Shown: one piece after another, positions 16,913-26,853 of the stretch
How the letters are laid out: every line of letters begins with the position of its first letter
Numbering within the stretch: position 1 is the stretch's first letter
Assembly: GCF_000383475.1 (NCBI RefSeq)
Contig: NZ_KB911461.1
Coordinates: 372,001-436,000 of the forward strand
DNA from: Microbacterium sp. 11MF
Lineage (GTDB): Bacteria > Actinomycetota > Actinomycetes > Actinomycetales > Microbacteriaceae
DNA: 64,000 nucleotides
Direction of reading: 5' to 3'
Program-made: the position numbers and the translations under genes
Notes under the pieces: model-generated
The model's database searches: none
The model's input: the letters and a program-made list of their open reading frames with translations, nothing else
What the model was told of the DNA's origin: nothing

Positions 16913-18694
16913 ATGCCTCCTGAGACCCGTCGCGGCGCCCGCGAAGCGGCCGCCCGAGCTGCGGGAGACGCGTCGCCGTCGACCGATGCCTCCACCGAAG
17001 CCAAGCCCAAGGCCTCGCGTCGCCGAATCGTGGGCCGCGTGGTCCTCGGCCTCGTGATCGTCGTCCTGGGGCTCTCCGCGTGGTTGGCCGTGAAGGTCGT
17101 CATCGCGAAGAACGGCCTCGAGTCCGCGCAGGCGGCGGTCGCGTCCATTCAGAACGGCGGGCAGGTCTCCGAGGCCATTCCGCGGCTCTCCTCGGGCGCG
17201 GCGGATGCGGCGGGCGCTGCAGCCGACCCGGTCTGGCGCATGGCGGAGTTCCTCCCCTTCGCCGGCGACAACCTCCGCGGCGTGCGGCTGGCGTCCGAGA
17301 CGCTCGACGTCTTCGCGAACGGCGTCGGTCGCCCGGTCTTCGCCATGCAGGATGACGGCAAGGGCAAGATCCTCGCCCGTGCGCTGCCGCTCATCGAGGC
17401 CGCAGCGCCGAAGCTCGACAAGCTCCGCGGCGAGCTGACGGGTGTCGCCGCTTCGGGCAGTCTCGTCGGTCCGGTGAAGGCCGGCGTCGAGCAGGTCGCA
17501 GAGGTGGCGGATGCCGCCGGGCCGCTGTTCGATCTCTTGCCCCGACTCCTCGGCTCGGACGAGAAGCAGAACTACCTGCTGGTGTTCCAGAACAACGCGG
17601 AAGCCCTGCCTCTGGGAGGAAGCTCCGCCTCGCAGACGCTCATCACCGCCGATGCCGGTGACCTCGCGATCGCCAACCAGGCCAGCAGCGCCTCCTTCGT
17701 CGAGGGGTCGTTCGTCGACATCGACCTGCCCGAGTCCGCGAAGACGCTCTACGGCAGCCGCTACGGCAGCTACATCAACCTCGCGCCGTCGCAGCCCGAC
17801 TGGCCCGGGGCGGCCGCCATGGTCAAGGCGTTCTGGAACCGCGACATCGACGACACGCGGATCGACGGCGTCATCTCGGTGGACCCCGTCGCCCTGCAGC
17901 GCATCCTCCTCGCGACCGGCCCCATCGAGGTCGACGGGATCACCATCGATCACAACAACGCCGTGAAGACCCTCCTGAGCGACGTCTACAAGTGGTGGAA
18001 CCCGTACGACGATCCCGACCTCAAGTCGGACGCCTTCTTCGCCGGTGTGGCGGGCTCCGTTTTCAGCAAGATCGCCAGTGGCGACTTCAACATCAAGGAC
18101 ATGGCCTGGGCCATGACCGAGAGCATCAACCGCGGCAGCATCCTCGCGTGGAGCAGCGATGCCGAGACGCAGAAGATCATCGGCGAATCGGGACGCCTGT
18201 CCGGCATCCTGCCGAAGGAGAACACCGCGCAGACGGTGAACGGCGTCTTCTTCCGCAACGTCTCCGCGTCGAAGATCGACTATTACACGAAGACGGCCGT
18301 CGAATCGACGCTCTCCTGTGCCGATGGGGTCACGACCCTCACGACCACCGCCAAGGTCTCGCTCGACATCACTCAGGGTGCAGCCGAGGATCTTCCGACG
18401 TACGTGCAGAGTCGCGCTCAGGGCGCGAAGTACTTCGGCACGCAGGTCTACATGTACGCGCCTCCGGGAATGGAGCTCGCCTCCACCGAGACCACCGGTG
18501 GTGCGTCCGCGTTCCGGCAGGGGAACGTCGACCTCGGTCGGGTCGTCGAGCCCTTCCAGGCCCGATTGACCCCCGGCGGGACCTTCACCGTCACTGCGAC
18601 GTTCACGGGGAAGGGCGATTTCGGCCCCCTCGAGCTGTGGACCACCCCGATGATCCACGAAACGAAGACGACGGTCACCGACACGTGTCATTGA
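16913..18694 (+). CDS. DUF4012 membrane-anchored protein
   Basis: This 593-residue protein has a charged N-terminal tail, one membrane helix at about residues 40-62 (VVLGLVIVVLGLSAWLAVKVV), and a long extracytoplasmic part matching DUF4012. The family hallmark N-N-x-E followed by G-G is present as LLVFQNNAEALPLGGSS. The middle has DGVISVDPVALQRIL and ATGPIEV, also seen in the paralogue at 50255. The biochemical role of DUF4012 is not established to my knowledge; members often sit beside exopolysaccharide genes. It is placed between a secreted glycan hydrolase and the initiating sugar transferase, suggesting a role in polymer export or attachment. Confidence 0.85.
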   Translation: MPPETRRGAREAAARAAGDASPSTDASTEAKPKASRRRIVGRVVLGLVIVVLGLSAWLAVKVVIAKNGLESAQAAVASIQNGGQVSEAIPRLSSGAADAAGAAADPVWRMAEFLPFAGDNLRGVRLASETLDVFANGVGRPVFAMQDDGKGKILARALPLIEAAAPKLDKLRGELTGVAASGSLVGPVKAGVEQVAEVADAAGPLFDLLPRLLGSDEKQNYLLVFQNNAEALPLGGSSASQTLITADAGDLAIANQASSASFVEGSFVDIDLPESAKTLYGSRYGSYINLAPSQPDWPGAAAMVKAFWNRDIDDTRIDGVISVDPVALQRILLATGPIEVDGITIDHNNAVKTLLSDVYKWWNPYDDPDLKSDAFFAGVAGSVFSKIASGDFNIKDMAWAMTESINRGSILAWSSDAETQKIIGESGRLSGILPKENTAQTVNGVFFRNVSASKIDYYTKTAVESTLSCADGVTTLTTTAKVSLDITQGAAEDLPTYVQSRAQGAKYFGTQVYMYAPPGMELASTETTGGASAFRQGNVDLGRVVEPFQARLTPGGTFTVTATFTGKGDFGPLELWTTPMIHETKTTVTDTCH

Positions 18695-18724
18695 GCGGCT
18701 GAGCGGGTATTTCCAGCTGTTTGA

Positions 18725-18730
18725 TAACAT
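18725..18730 (+). promoter_or_regulatory. Candidate -10 box upstream of the sugar transferase
   Basis: TAACAT fits TANNNT in an AT-rich patch (TTTGATAACAT) after the DUF4012 stop. A start near 18737 would give a leader of at least 45 bases. No -35 box is apparent. Confidence 0.35.
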
Positions 18731-18782
18731 CCTCGGAGACCGGCACCCGTCCGTCGTCGAAGATGCGAGGCCTGCCGGAGGA

Positions 18783-20405
18783 GTGGACGTCGTCCGCGCC
18801 GTCGACAGGAAGGCTGACCTCCGTGATGCAGACCGCTCGCACTCCGGCGTGGGGTCACCGCACCGGTCGGTCGGGCGAAGGGTGCTCGTGCTGAGGCGGG
18901 CCGCGGAACGGCAGGGCACGCGCATCGGGCGGCGCCTCGGCCGGCGCCCGAGCAAGCCGTCGCTGGTCGTGCCCGCGCGTCGCTCCGCGCGTGATTGGCC
19001 GGCGCGGTTCAGCGGTCGCATCGCCTACAGCGATCTCGTCGTCATCGTCGCCGTGCTGTTGGCGTTCCGGTTCCTGGTCCTCCCCGATACGCAGCGGGAC
19101 GTGACGTGGCCCAGTGGTCCGCAGATCCCGTACGACGTCGCCCTCGGTCTGATCGGGATCGTCTGGCTCGTGGCGTTGAGCGTCTTCGAGACGCGGGATC
19201 GCAACATCGTCGGTGCGGGCGAACAGGAATACCGCCGGTTGGTGAACGCGACGATCGCCGTGTTCGCGATCTTCGTGTCGGTCGCGTTCTTCCTGCGCAT
19301 CGAGGTCTCGCGCGGTCTGTTCCTCGTCGCGATGCCGGTGGGTCTCGTGGCGCTCATCTTCTCGCGGTGGCTGTGGCGCATCTGGCTGCGACGTCAGCAG
19401 CGACGGTCGAAGTACGTCTACCGCGCGCTCGTCCTGGGAGAACCGGCGAAGGCGGCGATGATCATCCGCGCGATCCGGCGGGCGGACACCTCCGGCTTCG
19501 ACATCGTGGGTGTCGTGACGAATGCGCGGGGTCGGCAGTCCATCGGCGACGTGCCGGTCGTCGGCGGATTCGCCCACGCGATGCAGGCGATGGATGCCAC
19601 CGATGCCGACACGATCATCGTCGCGGAGGCGGACGAGGTCCACCCCGAGATGATGCGTCAGCTCGGATGGGATGTCGCGGACCGCAACGGCAACCTCGTC
19701 GTCGCTCCGGCGCTGACCGATGTGGCGGGCCCCCGCATCCATTCCCGCCCTGCGGCGGGTCTGCCGCTCGTGCACGTCGAGTTCCCCCGCCTCGAGGGCG
19801 TCCGTCGATTCGCCAAGCGGACGTTCGACCTGTTCGGCTCCGTGGCTCTCATCGTCGTCTTCTCCCCGGTCATGCTCGTCACCGCCGTGGCGATCCGGAT
19901 GGAGACGCCGGGGCGCGTGCTCTACCGCCAGCCGCGGATCGGCCTGGGCGGCGACGAGTTCGGGATGCTGAAGTTCCGCTCGATGGTCGCGGACGCCGAC
20001 GACCAGCTCGCAAGTCTGCTGGACATGCAGGGGACGAACGACAGTCCTCTGTTCAAGGTGGCCGACGACCCGCGCATCACGAAGGTCGGCCGCGTCATCC
20101 GCAAGCACTCGCTGGACGAGCTCCCGCAGCTGTTCAACGTCCTCGTCGGCACGATGAGTCTCGTCGGACCCCGCCCGCAGCGTGCCGCCGAGGTCGCGCT
20201 GTACGACGACGCCGCGCACCGCCGGCTGCGTGTGAAGCCCGGGATGAGCGGTCTGTGGCAGGTCAGTGGACGGTCCACCCTGTCGTGGGAGGACGCGCTG
20301 CGCCTCGACCTCTACTACGTCGAGAACTGGTCGTTCATGCAGGACCTGCAGATCCTGGTGCGCACGCTGACGGCTGTCATCGCGCCGGGCCGGACGGCTC
20401 ACTGA
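18783..20405 (+). CDS. Polyprenyl-phosphate sugar-1-phosphate transferase (initiating enzyme)
   Basis: This initiating transferase moves a sugar-1-phosphate onto undecaprenyl (or another polyprenyl) phosphate. It has about four N-terminal membrane helices, a CoA-binding-like Rossmann region (YRALVLGEPAKAAMIIRAI), and the bacterial sugar transferase domain at about residues 330-535 with KFRSMVADADDQL, DELPQLFNVL, SLVGPRPQ and GLWQVSGRS. The start is uncertain. GTG 18783 has its purine box too close, GTG 18849, 18882 and 18888 are possible, and the best ribosome binding site (AGGAAGG, 18807-18813) serves a short out-of-frame frame beginning at 18823. The coordinates give the maximal frame of 540 codons. 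It resembles the second such enzyme at 54912. Confidence 0.86.
   Translation: MDVVRAVDRKADLRDADRSHSGVGSPHRSVGRRVLVLRRAAERQGTRIGRRLGRRPSKPSLVVPARRSARDWPARFSGRIAYSDLVVIVAVLLAFRFLVLPDTQRDVTWPSGPQIPYDVALGLIGIVWLVALSVFETRDRNIVGAGEQEYRRLVNATIAVFAIFVSVAFFLRIEVSRGLFLVAMPVGLVALIFSRWLWRIWLRRQQRRSKYVYRALVLGEPAKAAMIIRAIRRADTSGFDIVGVVTNARGRQSIGDVPVVGGFAHAMQAMDATDADTIIVAEADEVHPEMMRQLGWDVADRNGNLVVAPALTDVAGPRIHSRPAAGLPLVHVEFPRLEGVRRFAKRTFDLFGSVALIVVFSPVMLVTAVAIRMETPGRVLYRQPRIGLGGDEFGMLKFRSMVADADDQLASLLDMQGTNDSPLFKVADDPRITKVGRVIRKHSLDELPQLFNVLVGTMSLVGPRPQRAAEVALYDDAAHRRLRVKPGMSGLWQVSGRSTLSWEDALRLDLYYVENWSFMQDLQILVRTLTAVIAPGRTAH
18823..18894 (+). other. Short upstream frame overlapping the sugar transferase start
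   Basis: A 23-codon frame (GTG ATG start; the ATG begins MQTARTPAWGHRTG) has the best-placed ribosome binding site in this leader and stops at TGA 18892-18894, overlapping candidate GTG starts of the sugar transferase at 18882 and 18888. It is either a leader peptide that couples translation or the true N-terminus separated by a frameshift. Confidence 0.35.
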
Positions 20406-20447
20406 GGCCGACGGGGGAGCGTACCCCGGTGCGCGACACGCCCGGGT

Positions 20448-20476
20448 TTGCGACACGCCCGGACGGCACGTAGACT
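20448..20476 (+). promoter_or_regulatory. S10 operon promoter
   Basis: TTGCGA (20448-20453) and TAGACT (20471-20476) are separated by exactly 17 bases, the optimal sigma-70-type arrangement and the best promoter in the window. Transcription would start near 20483, about 280 bases before rpsJ. Confidence 0.75.
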
Positions 20477-20483
20477 GTACAGG

Positions 20484-20765
20484 TTCCACATTCCTGCGCT
20501 CTGCGCGGGATCACTGCCAGGGCAGTGCATAGGCGTGAAGCCTAGGCCGCGGGCAGCAGAACATCACATCCCCACACCCCATTCCGGAAACGGATCTGCA
20601 CGCATGCGTGCGCGGGGACGGGATGCCGCAGGTAGCCCTGCGGACTGACATCAGAACAGCGGTGCCGATCACCTCGCCTCCGGGCGGGGAGAAGTGCCCG
20701 GCGCGTAAGCGCCCCGTGCGTCCAATGCCCCCGAGGTACGACGCGAGAAAGAGAGTGAGCAGACA
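20484..20765 (+). other. Long leader of the S10 operon
   Basis: This leader has no gene. It contains a hairpin at 20512-20527 (CACTGC/GCAGTG), a second at 20530-20544 (TAGGC/GCCTA), and a 14-base perfect palindrome at 20598-20611. Closely stacked small hairpins in a ribosomal operon leader suggest autoregulation or attenuation by a ribosomal protein, as L4 does in Escherichia coli. The structure is not one I recognise. The rpsJ ATG at 20766 is preceded by a purine stretch GAGAAAGAGAGTGAG. Confidence 0.5.
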
Positions 20766-21074
20766 ATGGCGGGACAGAAGATCCGCATTCGCCTGAAGTC
20801 GTATGACCACGAGGTCATCGACTCGTCGGCACGCAAAATCGTCGACACCGTGACCCGTGCGGGCGCGACGGTCGTGGGCCCCGTGCCCCTTCCGACCGAG
20901 AAGAACGTGATCGCCGTGATCCGTTCGCCGCACAAGTACAAGGACAGCCGCGAGCACTTCGAGATGCGCACCCACAAGCGCCTTATCGACATCATCGACC
21001 CGACGCCCAAGGCCGTCGACTCGCTGATGCGTCTCGACCTCCCGGCCGACGTCAACATCGAGATCAAGCTCTGA
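20766..21074 (+). CDS. rpsJ: 30S ribosomal protein S10
   Basis: S10 is part of the 30S head and, as NusE, also serves in transcription antitermination. The 102-residue protein has the standard [20 protein letters not shown] start and the [20 protein letters not shown] and [12 protein letters not shown] segments. It is the first gene of the S10 operon, after a long structured leader, and is followed 11 bases later by rplC. Confidence 0.99.
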   Translation: MAGQKIRIRLKSYDHEVIDSSARKIVDTVTRAGATVVGPVPLPTEKNVIAVIRSPHKYKDSREHFEMRTHKRLIDIIDPTPKAVDSLMRLDLPADVNIEIKL

Positions 21075-21085
21075 GGTCGATCATC

Positions 21086-21745
21086 ATGGCTGACATCAAC
21101 TCCAAGGTTTCCAAGGGCCTGCTGGGCACCAAGCTCGGCATGACCCAGGTCTGGGACGAGAACGGCAAGGTCGTTCCCGTCACCGTCATCGAAGTCGCCC
21201 CCAACGTGGTGACCCAGGTGCGCACGCCCGAGCGCGACGGCTACAACGCCGTTCAGATCGCTTACGGCCAGATCGACCCCCGCAAGGTCAACAAGCCCCA
21301 GACGGCTCACTTCGACGCCGCTGGTGTGACCCCGCGCCGCCACCTCACCGAGGTGCGCACGGCGGATGCCGCTGACTACTCACTCGGTCAGGAGCTCACC
21401 GTCGACGCCACCTTCGAGGCCGGCCAGCTGGTCGACGTCGTCGGCACCAGCAAGGGCAAGGGCTTCGCCGGTGTCATGAAGCGTCACAACTTCAAGGGCG
21501 TCTCGGCTTCGCACGGTGCGCACCGCAACCACCGCAAGCCCGGCTCGATCGGCGCATCGTCGACCCCGAGCCGCGTCTTCAAGGGCATGCGCATGGCCGG
21601 CCGTATGGGTGGCGAGCGCGTGACCGTCCTCAACCTCACGGTGCACGCCGTCGACGCCGAGAAGGGTCTGCTGCTCGTCAAGGGCGCCGTCCCCGGTGCT
21701 CGTGGCCGCATCGTCTACGTCCGCAACGCAGTGAAGGGTGCCTGA
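21086..21745 (+). CDS. rplC: 50S ribosomal protein L3
   Basis: L3 (219 residues) is an early assembly protein whose loop reaches the peptidyl transferase centre. It shows [35 protein letters not shown] and [19 protein letters not shown]. The Gln methylated by PrmB in Escherichia coli L3 (in GSIGQ) is Ala here, so that modification cannot occur. The ribosome binding site overlaps the rpsJ stop. rplD follows after 2 bases. Confidence 0.99.
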   Translation: MADINSKVSKGLLGTKLGMTQVWDENGKVVPVTVIEVAPNVVTQVRTPERDGYNAVQIAYGQIDPRKVNKPQTAHFDAAGVTPRRHLTEVRTADAADYSLGQELTVDATFEAGQLVDVVGTSKGKGFAGVMKRHNFKGVSASHGAHRNHRKPGSIGASSTPSRVFKGMRMAGRMGGERVTVLNLTVHAVDAEKGLLLVKGAVPGARGRIVYVRNAVKGA

Positions 21746-21747
21746 TC

Positions 21748-22410
21748 ATGGCTGACTCGACTCTCGCGCTCGACGTCGTGAAGGCAGACGGCAAGAAGGC
21801 CGGCTCCGTGGAGCTGCCCGCCGCACTGTTCGACGTCAAGACGAACATCCCCCTCATCCACCAGGTCGTCGTCGCGCAGCTCGCGGCGGCTCGCCAGGGC
21901 ACCCACTCGACCAAGCGTCGCGGTGAGGTCTCGGGCGCCGGCCGCAAGCCCTTCAAGCAGAAGGGCACCGGTAACGCCCGTCAGGGCTCGATCCGCGCGC
22001 CGCACATGACCGGTGGTGGCATCGTCCACGGACCGAAGCCGCGCAACTACTCGCAGCGCACCCCCAAGAAGATGGTCGCCGCCGCCCTCCTGGGTGCGCT
22101 CAGCGACCGGGCACGCGGTGGTCGTCTGCACGTTGTCGACTCGTTCGGCATCGAAGGCGCTCCCTCGACGAAGGCCGCTGTCGCGGTCCTCGGCCAGCTC
22201 GCGCCGACCAAGAACGTCATGGTCGTCATCACCCGTGATGACGAGCTGACCGTCAAGAGCGTCCGCAACCTCGCGTACGTCCACGTGCTGACGTTCGACC
22301 AGCTCAACGCCTACGACGTGCTCGTCTCCGACGACATCGTCTTCACCAAGGCCGCCTACGACGCGTTCGTCGCTGCGAAGGCCGGCGCCACCGAGGAGGT
22401 CTCGGCATGA
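21748..22410 (+). CDS. rplD: 50S ribosomal protein L4
   Basis: L4 (220 residues) lines the exit tunnel and in enterobacteria also represses the S10 operon. The long arginine- and glycine-rich tunnel loop is complete: [18 protein letters not shown] followed by RQGSIRAPH. The last codons overlap the rplW start by four bases (ATGA). The protein is slightly longer than the Escherichia coli homologue, mostly at its ends. Confidence 0.99.
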   Translation: MADSTLALDVVKADGKKAGSVELPAALFDVKTNIPLIHQVVVAQLAAARQGTHSTKRRGEVSGAGRKPFKQKGTGNARQGSIRAPHMTGGGIVHGPKPRNYSQRTPKKMVAAALLGALSDRARGGRLHVVDSFGIEGAPSTKAAVAVLGQLAPTKNVMVVITRDDELTVKSVRNLAYVHVLTFDQLNAYDVLVSDDIVFTKAAYDAFVAAKAGATEEVSA

Positions 22411-22706
22411 CCGCCGTCAACAAGGACCCGCGCGACATCATCCTGAAGCCGGTCGTCTCCGAGAAGAGCTACGGGCTCATCGACGAGGGCAAGTACACGT
22501 TCCTCGTGGACCCCCGCGCCACCAAGACCGAGATCAAGCTGGCCATCGAGAAGATCTTCGGTGTCAAGGTCGCGTCGGTGAACACGCTCAACCGCCCGGG
22601 CAAGGCCCGCCGCACCCGCTTCGGCACCGGTAAGCGCAAGGACACCAAGCGCGCCATCGTGAGCCTGAAGTCGGGCACCATCGACATCTTCACGGCCGTC
22701 GGCTGA
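22407..22706 (+). CDS. rplW: 50S ribosomal protein L23
   Basis: L23 (99 residues) sits at the tunnel exit and docks trigger factor and the signal recognition particle. It shows [36 protein letters not shown] and the internal loop with arginines [17 protein letters not shown]. It is coupled to rplD by an ATGA overlap and followed 24 bases later by rplB. Confidence 0.99.
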   Translation: MTAVNKDPRDIILKPVVSEKSYGLIDEGKYTFLVDPRATKTEIKLAIEKIFGVKVASVNTLNRPGKARRTRFGTGKRKDTKRAIVSLKSGTIDIFTAVG

Positions 22707-22730
22707 CAGCTGGGATAGAGGACTAGAGAC

Positions 22731-23570
<840 letters not shown>

Positions 23571-23582
23571 GAGTAGAGGAAG

Positions 23583-23864
23583 ATGCCTCGCAGCCTTAAG
23601 AAGGGCCCCTTCGTCGACGAGCACCTGCTTCGCAAGGTCGTCTCGCAGAACGAAGCCGGTACCAAGAACGTCATCAAGACCTGGTCGCGCCGTTCGATGA
23701 TCATCCCCGCCATGCTGGGACACACCATCGCCGTGCACGACGGACGCAAGCACATCCCCGTGTTCGTGTCCGAGACCATGGTCGGTCACAAGCTGGGCGA
23801 GTTCGCGCCCACCCGCACCTTCCGCGGCCACGAGAAGGACGACAAGAAGGGTCGTCGCCGCTAA
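23583..23864 (+). CDS. rpsS: 30S ribosomal protein S19
   Basis: S19 (93 residues) is in the 30S head near the A site and works with S13. It starts [15 protein letters not shown] and has [20 protein letters not shown] and [20 protein letters not shown], all family signatures. The gene is followed by a 40-base spacer containing the rplV ribosome binding site. Confidence 0.99.
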   Translation: MPRSLKKGPFVDEHLLRKVVSQNEAGTKNVIKTWSRRSMIIPAMLGHTIAVHDGRKHIPVFVSETMVGHKLGEFAPTRTFRGHEKDDKKGRRR

Positions 23865-23904
23865 GGCGGTGGCGCTCTCAGAGAGAGGAAGAGGAGGAGT
23901 AGTA

Positions 23905-24300
23905 ATGGTGGAATCCATCGCACGCGTGAAGCACATCCGCGTGACCCCTCAGAAGGCTCGTCGTGTCGTCGCGCTCATCAAGGGCAAGCAGGCTCAGGAG
24001 GCTCTCGCCATCCTGAAGTTCGCTCCCCAGGGTGCCAGCGAGCCCATCTACAAGCTCGTGGCCGCCGCGGTCGCGAATGCTCGTGTGAAGGCCGACAAGG
24101 ACAACGAGTTCCTGGACGATCAGGATCTGTACGTGAAGAACGCCTACGTGGACGAGGGCACGACGCTGAAGCGTTTCCAGCCCCGCGCCCAGGGTCGCGC
24201 GTTCCAGATCAAGAAGCGCACCAGCCACATCACCGTGGTGCTCTCGACCCCCGAGGTCGCTGACACCGCTGCGGCTGACACCAAGAAGGCGAGCAAGTAA
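23905..24300 (+). CDS. rplV: 50S ribosomal protein L22
   Basis: L22 (131 residues) extends a beta hairpin into the exit tunnel; changes in this loop give macrolide resistance in other bacteria. It shows [40 protein letters not shown] and [17 protein letters not shown]. The start is the ATG at 23905, because GAGGAGGAG lies just upstream at 23891-23899; a longer frame from 23869 lacks support. Its stop overlaps the rpsC ATG by one base (TAATG). The last 15 residues are a short alanine- and lysine-rich tail. Confidence 0.97.
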   Translation: MVESIARVKHIRVTPQKARRVVALIKGKQAQEALAILKFAPQGASEPIYKLVAAAVANARVKADKDNEFLDDQDLYVKNAYVDEGTTLKRFQPRAQGRAFQIKKRTSHITVVLSTPEVADTAAADTKKASK

Positions 24301-25055
24301 TGGGACAGAAGGTCAACCCGTACGGCTTCCGCCTCGGCATCACCACCGACCACGTGTCGCGCTGGTTCTCGGACTCCACCAAGCCCGGGCAGCGCTACGC
24401 CGACTACGTGGCCGAGGACGTCAAGATCCGTCGTCTCCTGACGACGTCGCTCGACCGTGCCGGCGTGAGCAACATCGAGATCGAGCGCACGCGTGACCGC
24501 GTCCGCGTCGACATCCACACCGCCCGTCCGGGCATCGTGATCGGCCGCCGCGGCGCCGAGGCCGAGCGCATCCGCGCCGACCTCGAGAAGCTCACGGGCA
24601 AGCAGATCCAGCTGAACATCCTCGAGGTCAAGAACCCCGAGGCCGACGCTCAGCTGGTCGCCCAGGGCATCGCCGAGCAGCTCTCCGCTCGTGTGGCTTT
24701 CCGCCGCGCGATGCGCAAGGGTCTGCAGGGCGCGCAGCGTGCCGGTGCCAAGGGTGTCCGCATCCAGGTCTCCGGTCGTCTCGGCGGCGCTGAGATGAGC
24801 CGGTCGGAGTTCTACCGCGAAGGCCGTGTGCCCCTGCACACGCTCCGCGCGAACATCGACTACGGCTTCTACGAGGCCAAGACCACCTTCGGCCGCATCG
24901 GCGTGAAGGTCTGGATCTACAAGGGCGACCTCACCAACAAGGAGCTCGCTCGCGAGCAGGCCAACGCACCGAAGTCCCGTCGTGATGACCGTGGCGGCGA
25001 CCGCCGCCGTGGCCCGCGCAACGAGGCCCCCGTCGCAGAAGGAGCGTCAGCCTGA
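24300..25055 (+). CDS. rpsC: 30S ribosomal protein S3
   Basis: S3 (251 residues) forms part of the mRNA entry channel. It has [20 protein letters not shown], a KH domain with [20 protein letters not shown], and [11 protein letters not shown] at the end of the core. A basic and acidic C-terminal tail of about 30 residues ([18 protein letters not shown]) follows. The ATG overlaps the rplV stop, and the stop overlaps the rplP ATG, indicating coupled translation. Confidence 0.99.
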   Translation: MGQKVNPYGFRLGITTDHVSRWFSDSTKPGQRYADYVAEDVKIRRLLTTSLDRAGVSNIEIERTRDRVRVDIHTARPGIVIGRRGAEAERIRADLEKLTGKQIQLNILEVKNPEADAQLVAQGIAEQLSARVAFRRAMRKGLQGAQRAGAKGVRIQVSGRLGGAEMSRSEFYREGRVPLHTLRANIDYGFYEAKTTFGRIGVKVWIYKGDLTNKELAREQANAPKSRRDDRGGDRRRGPRNEAPVAEGASA

Positions 25056-25474
25056 TGCTTATTCCCCGCAAGGTCAAGTACCGCAAGCAGCACCACCCGA
25101 AGCGCGACGGCGCCGCCACCGGCGGCACCACGGTCAGCTTCGGTGAGTACGGCATCCAGGCGCTGACCCCCGCTTACGTGACGAACCGTCAGATCGAGTC
25201 CGCTCGTATCGCCATGACGCGTCACATCAAGCGTGGTGGAAAGGTGTGGATCAACATCTACCCCGACCGTCCGCTCACGAAGAAGCCGGCCGAAACCCGC
25301 ATGGGTTCCGGTAAGGGTTCGCCCGAGTGGTGGGTCGCCAACGTCAAGCCGGGTCGCGTCCTCTTCGAGGTCGCGGGCGTCAACGAGGAACTCGCTCGTG
25401 AGGCCCTGACCCGTGCTATCCACAAGCTGCCGCTCAAGGCACGCATCATCAAGCGCGAGGAGGGCGACGCGTAA
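25055..25474 (+). CDS. rplP: 50S ribosomal protein L16
   Basis: L16 (139 residues) contacts A-site tRNA. It has [20 protein letters not shown], a well-conserved core, [20 protein letters not shown] and [20 protein letters not shown]. The length is typical. It is coupled through one-base overlaps to rpsC before and rpmC after. Confidence 0.99.
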   Translation: MLIPRKVKYRKQHHPKRDGAATGGTTVSFGEYGIQALTPAYVTNRQIESARIAMTRHIKRGGKVWINIYPDRPLTKKPAETRMGSGKGSPEWWVANVKPGRVLFEVAGVNEELAREALTRAIHKLPLKARIIKREEGDA

Positions 25475-25788
25475 TGGCTGTCGGCACCAAGACGCTCGCC
25501 CCGAGCGAGCTGGACACATTCGAAGACCAGCGCCTCGTGGAGGAGCTGCGCAAGGCCAAGGAAGAGCTGTTCAACCTGCGCTTCCAGTCGGCCACCGGCC
25601 AGCTCGAGAGCCACGGCCGCATCCGTGCGGTCAAGCGCGACATCGCGCGGCTCTACACCGTCATCCGCGAGCGGGAGCTCGGCATCCGTGCCACCCCCGC
25701 CCCGGTCGAGACGGCCACCAAGGCGAAGAAGAGCAAGGCCAAGAAGGCGGACGAGTCCGCTGAGGCCGCGAAGGAAGAGGCCGAGTGA
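25474..25788 (+). CDS. rpmC: 50S ribosomal protein L29
   Basis: L29 surrounds the tunnel exit with L23. The core (about residues 1-75) has [20 protein letters not shown] and [20 protein letters not shown]. The protein is 104 residues, longer than the usual 60-70, because of a lysine-, alanine- and glutamate-rich C-terminal tail ([20 protein letters not shown]), a type of extension common in actinobacteria. The start and stop overlap the neighbouring genes by one base. Confidence 0.98.
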   Translation: MAVGTKTLAPSELDTFEDQRLVEELRKAKEELFNLRFQSATGQLESHGRIRAVKRDIARLYTVIRERELGIRATPAPVETATKAKKSKAKKADESAEAAKEEAE

Positions 25789-26117
25789 TGGCTAAGAAGG
25801 ATGCCGCCGAGGCGACCGTGGCCGCTGGTCACGAGTCGTCCGAGCACGACGTCCGCGACGTCAACGCCCGTGGGTACCGCAAGGCCCGCCGTGGCTACGT
25901 CGTCAGCGACAAGATGGACAAGACGATCGTCGTCGAGGTCGAGGACCGCGTGAAGCACCCCCTCTACGGCAAGGTCATCCGCCGCACGTCCAAGGTGAAG
26001 GCTCACGACGAGCAGAACTCCGCGGGCATCGGTGACCTCGTCCTCATCAACGAGACCCGTCCGCTCAGCGCCACGAAGCGCTGGCGCCTGGTCGAGATTC
26101 TCGAGAAGGCGAAGTAA
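25788..26117 (+). CDS. rpsQ: 30S ribosomal protein S17
   Basis: S17 (109 residues) is an OB-fold protein that binds 16S rRNA early in assembly. The core [20 protein letters not shown] and [19 protein letters not shown] is typical. An N-terminal extension of about 30 residues ([20 protein letters not shown]) is present. The ATG at 25788 overlaps the rpmC stop as TGATG, the same arrangement used elsewhere in this operon; a GTG three bases earlier is less likely. Confidence 0.97.
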   Translation: MAKKDAAEATVAAGHESSEHDVRDVNARGYRKARRGYVVSDKMDKTIVVEVEDRVKHPLYGKVIRRTSKVKAHDEQNSAGIGDLVLINETRPLSATKRWRLVEILEKAK

Positions 26118-26120
26118 CCC

Positions 26121-26489
26121 ATGATCCAGAACGAGTCCCGCCTCAAGGTCGCTGACAACACCGGCGCCAAGGAAATCCTCACGATCCGCGTTCTCGGTGG
26201 TTCCAACCGCCGCTACGCCGGCGTGGGCGATGTCATCGTGGCGACCGTCAAGGACGCGATCCCGGGCGGCAACGTCAAGAAGGGCGACGTGGTCAAGGCT
26301 GTCGTCGTCCGCACCGTCAAGTCGACCCGTCGGCCCGACGGTTCGTACATCAAGTTCGACGAGAACGCCGCCGTCATCCTGAAGAACGACGGGGAGCCCC
26401 GCGGCACCCGCATCTTCGGCCCGGTCGGTCGTGAGCTTCGCGACAAGAAGTTCATGAAGATCGTCTCGCTGGCACCGGAGGTCATCTGA
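26121..26489 (+). CDS. rplN: 50S ribosomal protein L14
   Basis: L14 (122 residues) takes part in bridge B8 between the subunits. It has [40 protein letters not shown] and [20 protein letters not shown], the standard signature. It begins 3 bases after rpsQ and ends 2 bases before rplX. Confidence 0.99.
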   Translation: MIQNESRLKVADNTGAKEILTIRVLGGSNRRYAGVGDVIVATVKDAIPGGNVKKGDVVKAVVVRTVKSTRRPDGSYIKFDENAAVILKNDGEPRGTRIFGPVGRELRDKKFMKIVSLAPEVI

Positions 26490-26491
26490 TC

Positions 26492-26851
26492 ATGGCGCAC
26501 ATCAAGAAGGGTGACCTGGTTCAGGTCATCAGCGGCCGCAAGCAGGACAAGGGCGGCGACCGCGGCAAGCAGGGCGAGGTCCTCGAGGTCCTCGTCGAGC
26601 AGAACCGCGTCGTCGTGCAGGGCGTGAACTACGTCACGAAGCACTCCCGTGTCGGTCAGTCGCAGCGCGGCACCAAGACGGGCGGCATCGAGACGATGGA
26701 AGCCCCGATCCACATCTCCAACGTGGCGCTGGTCGACCCGTCGACCAAGAAGCCGACCCGTGTCGGTCACCGCGTCGAGGAGCGGACCAAGGACGGCGTC
26801 AAGCGCACCGTCCGCGTCCGTTACGCCAAGAAGAGCGGCAAGGACCTCTGA
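26492..26851 (+). CDS. rplX: 50S ribosomal protein L24
   Basis: L24 (119 residues) is an assembly initiator near the tunnel exit. It contains the KOW motif [20 protein letters not shown] and [20 protein letters not shown], with [20 protein letters not shown]. The actinobacterial form is somewhat longer than the Escherichia coli one at the C-terminus ([16 protein letters not shown]). It is followed 2 bases later by rplE. Confidence 0.99.
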   Translation: MAHIKKGDLVQVISGRKQDKGGDRGKQGEVLEVLVEQNRVVVQGVNYVTKHSRVGQSQRGTKTGGIETMEAPIHISNVALVDPSTKKPTRVGHRVEERTKDGVKRTVRVRYAKKSGKDL

Positions 26852-26853
26852 AC

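Noticed and set aside
20484-20765. tRNA or riboswitch in the rpsJ leader
   Set aside because: No cloverleaf, CCA end or known aptamer core could be recognised; only short hairpins are present.
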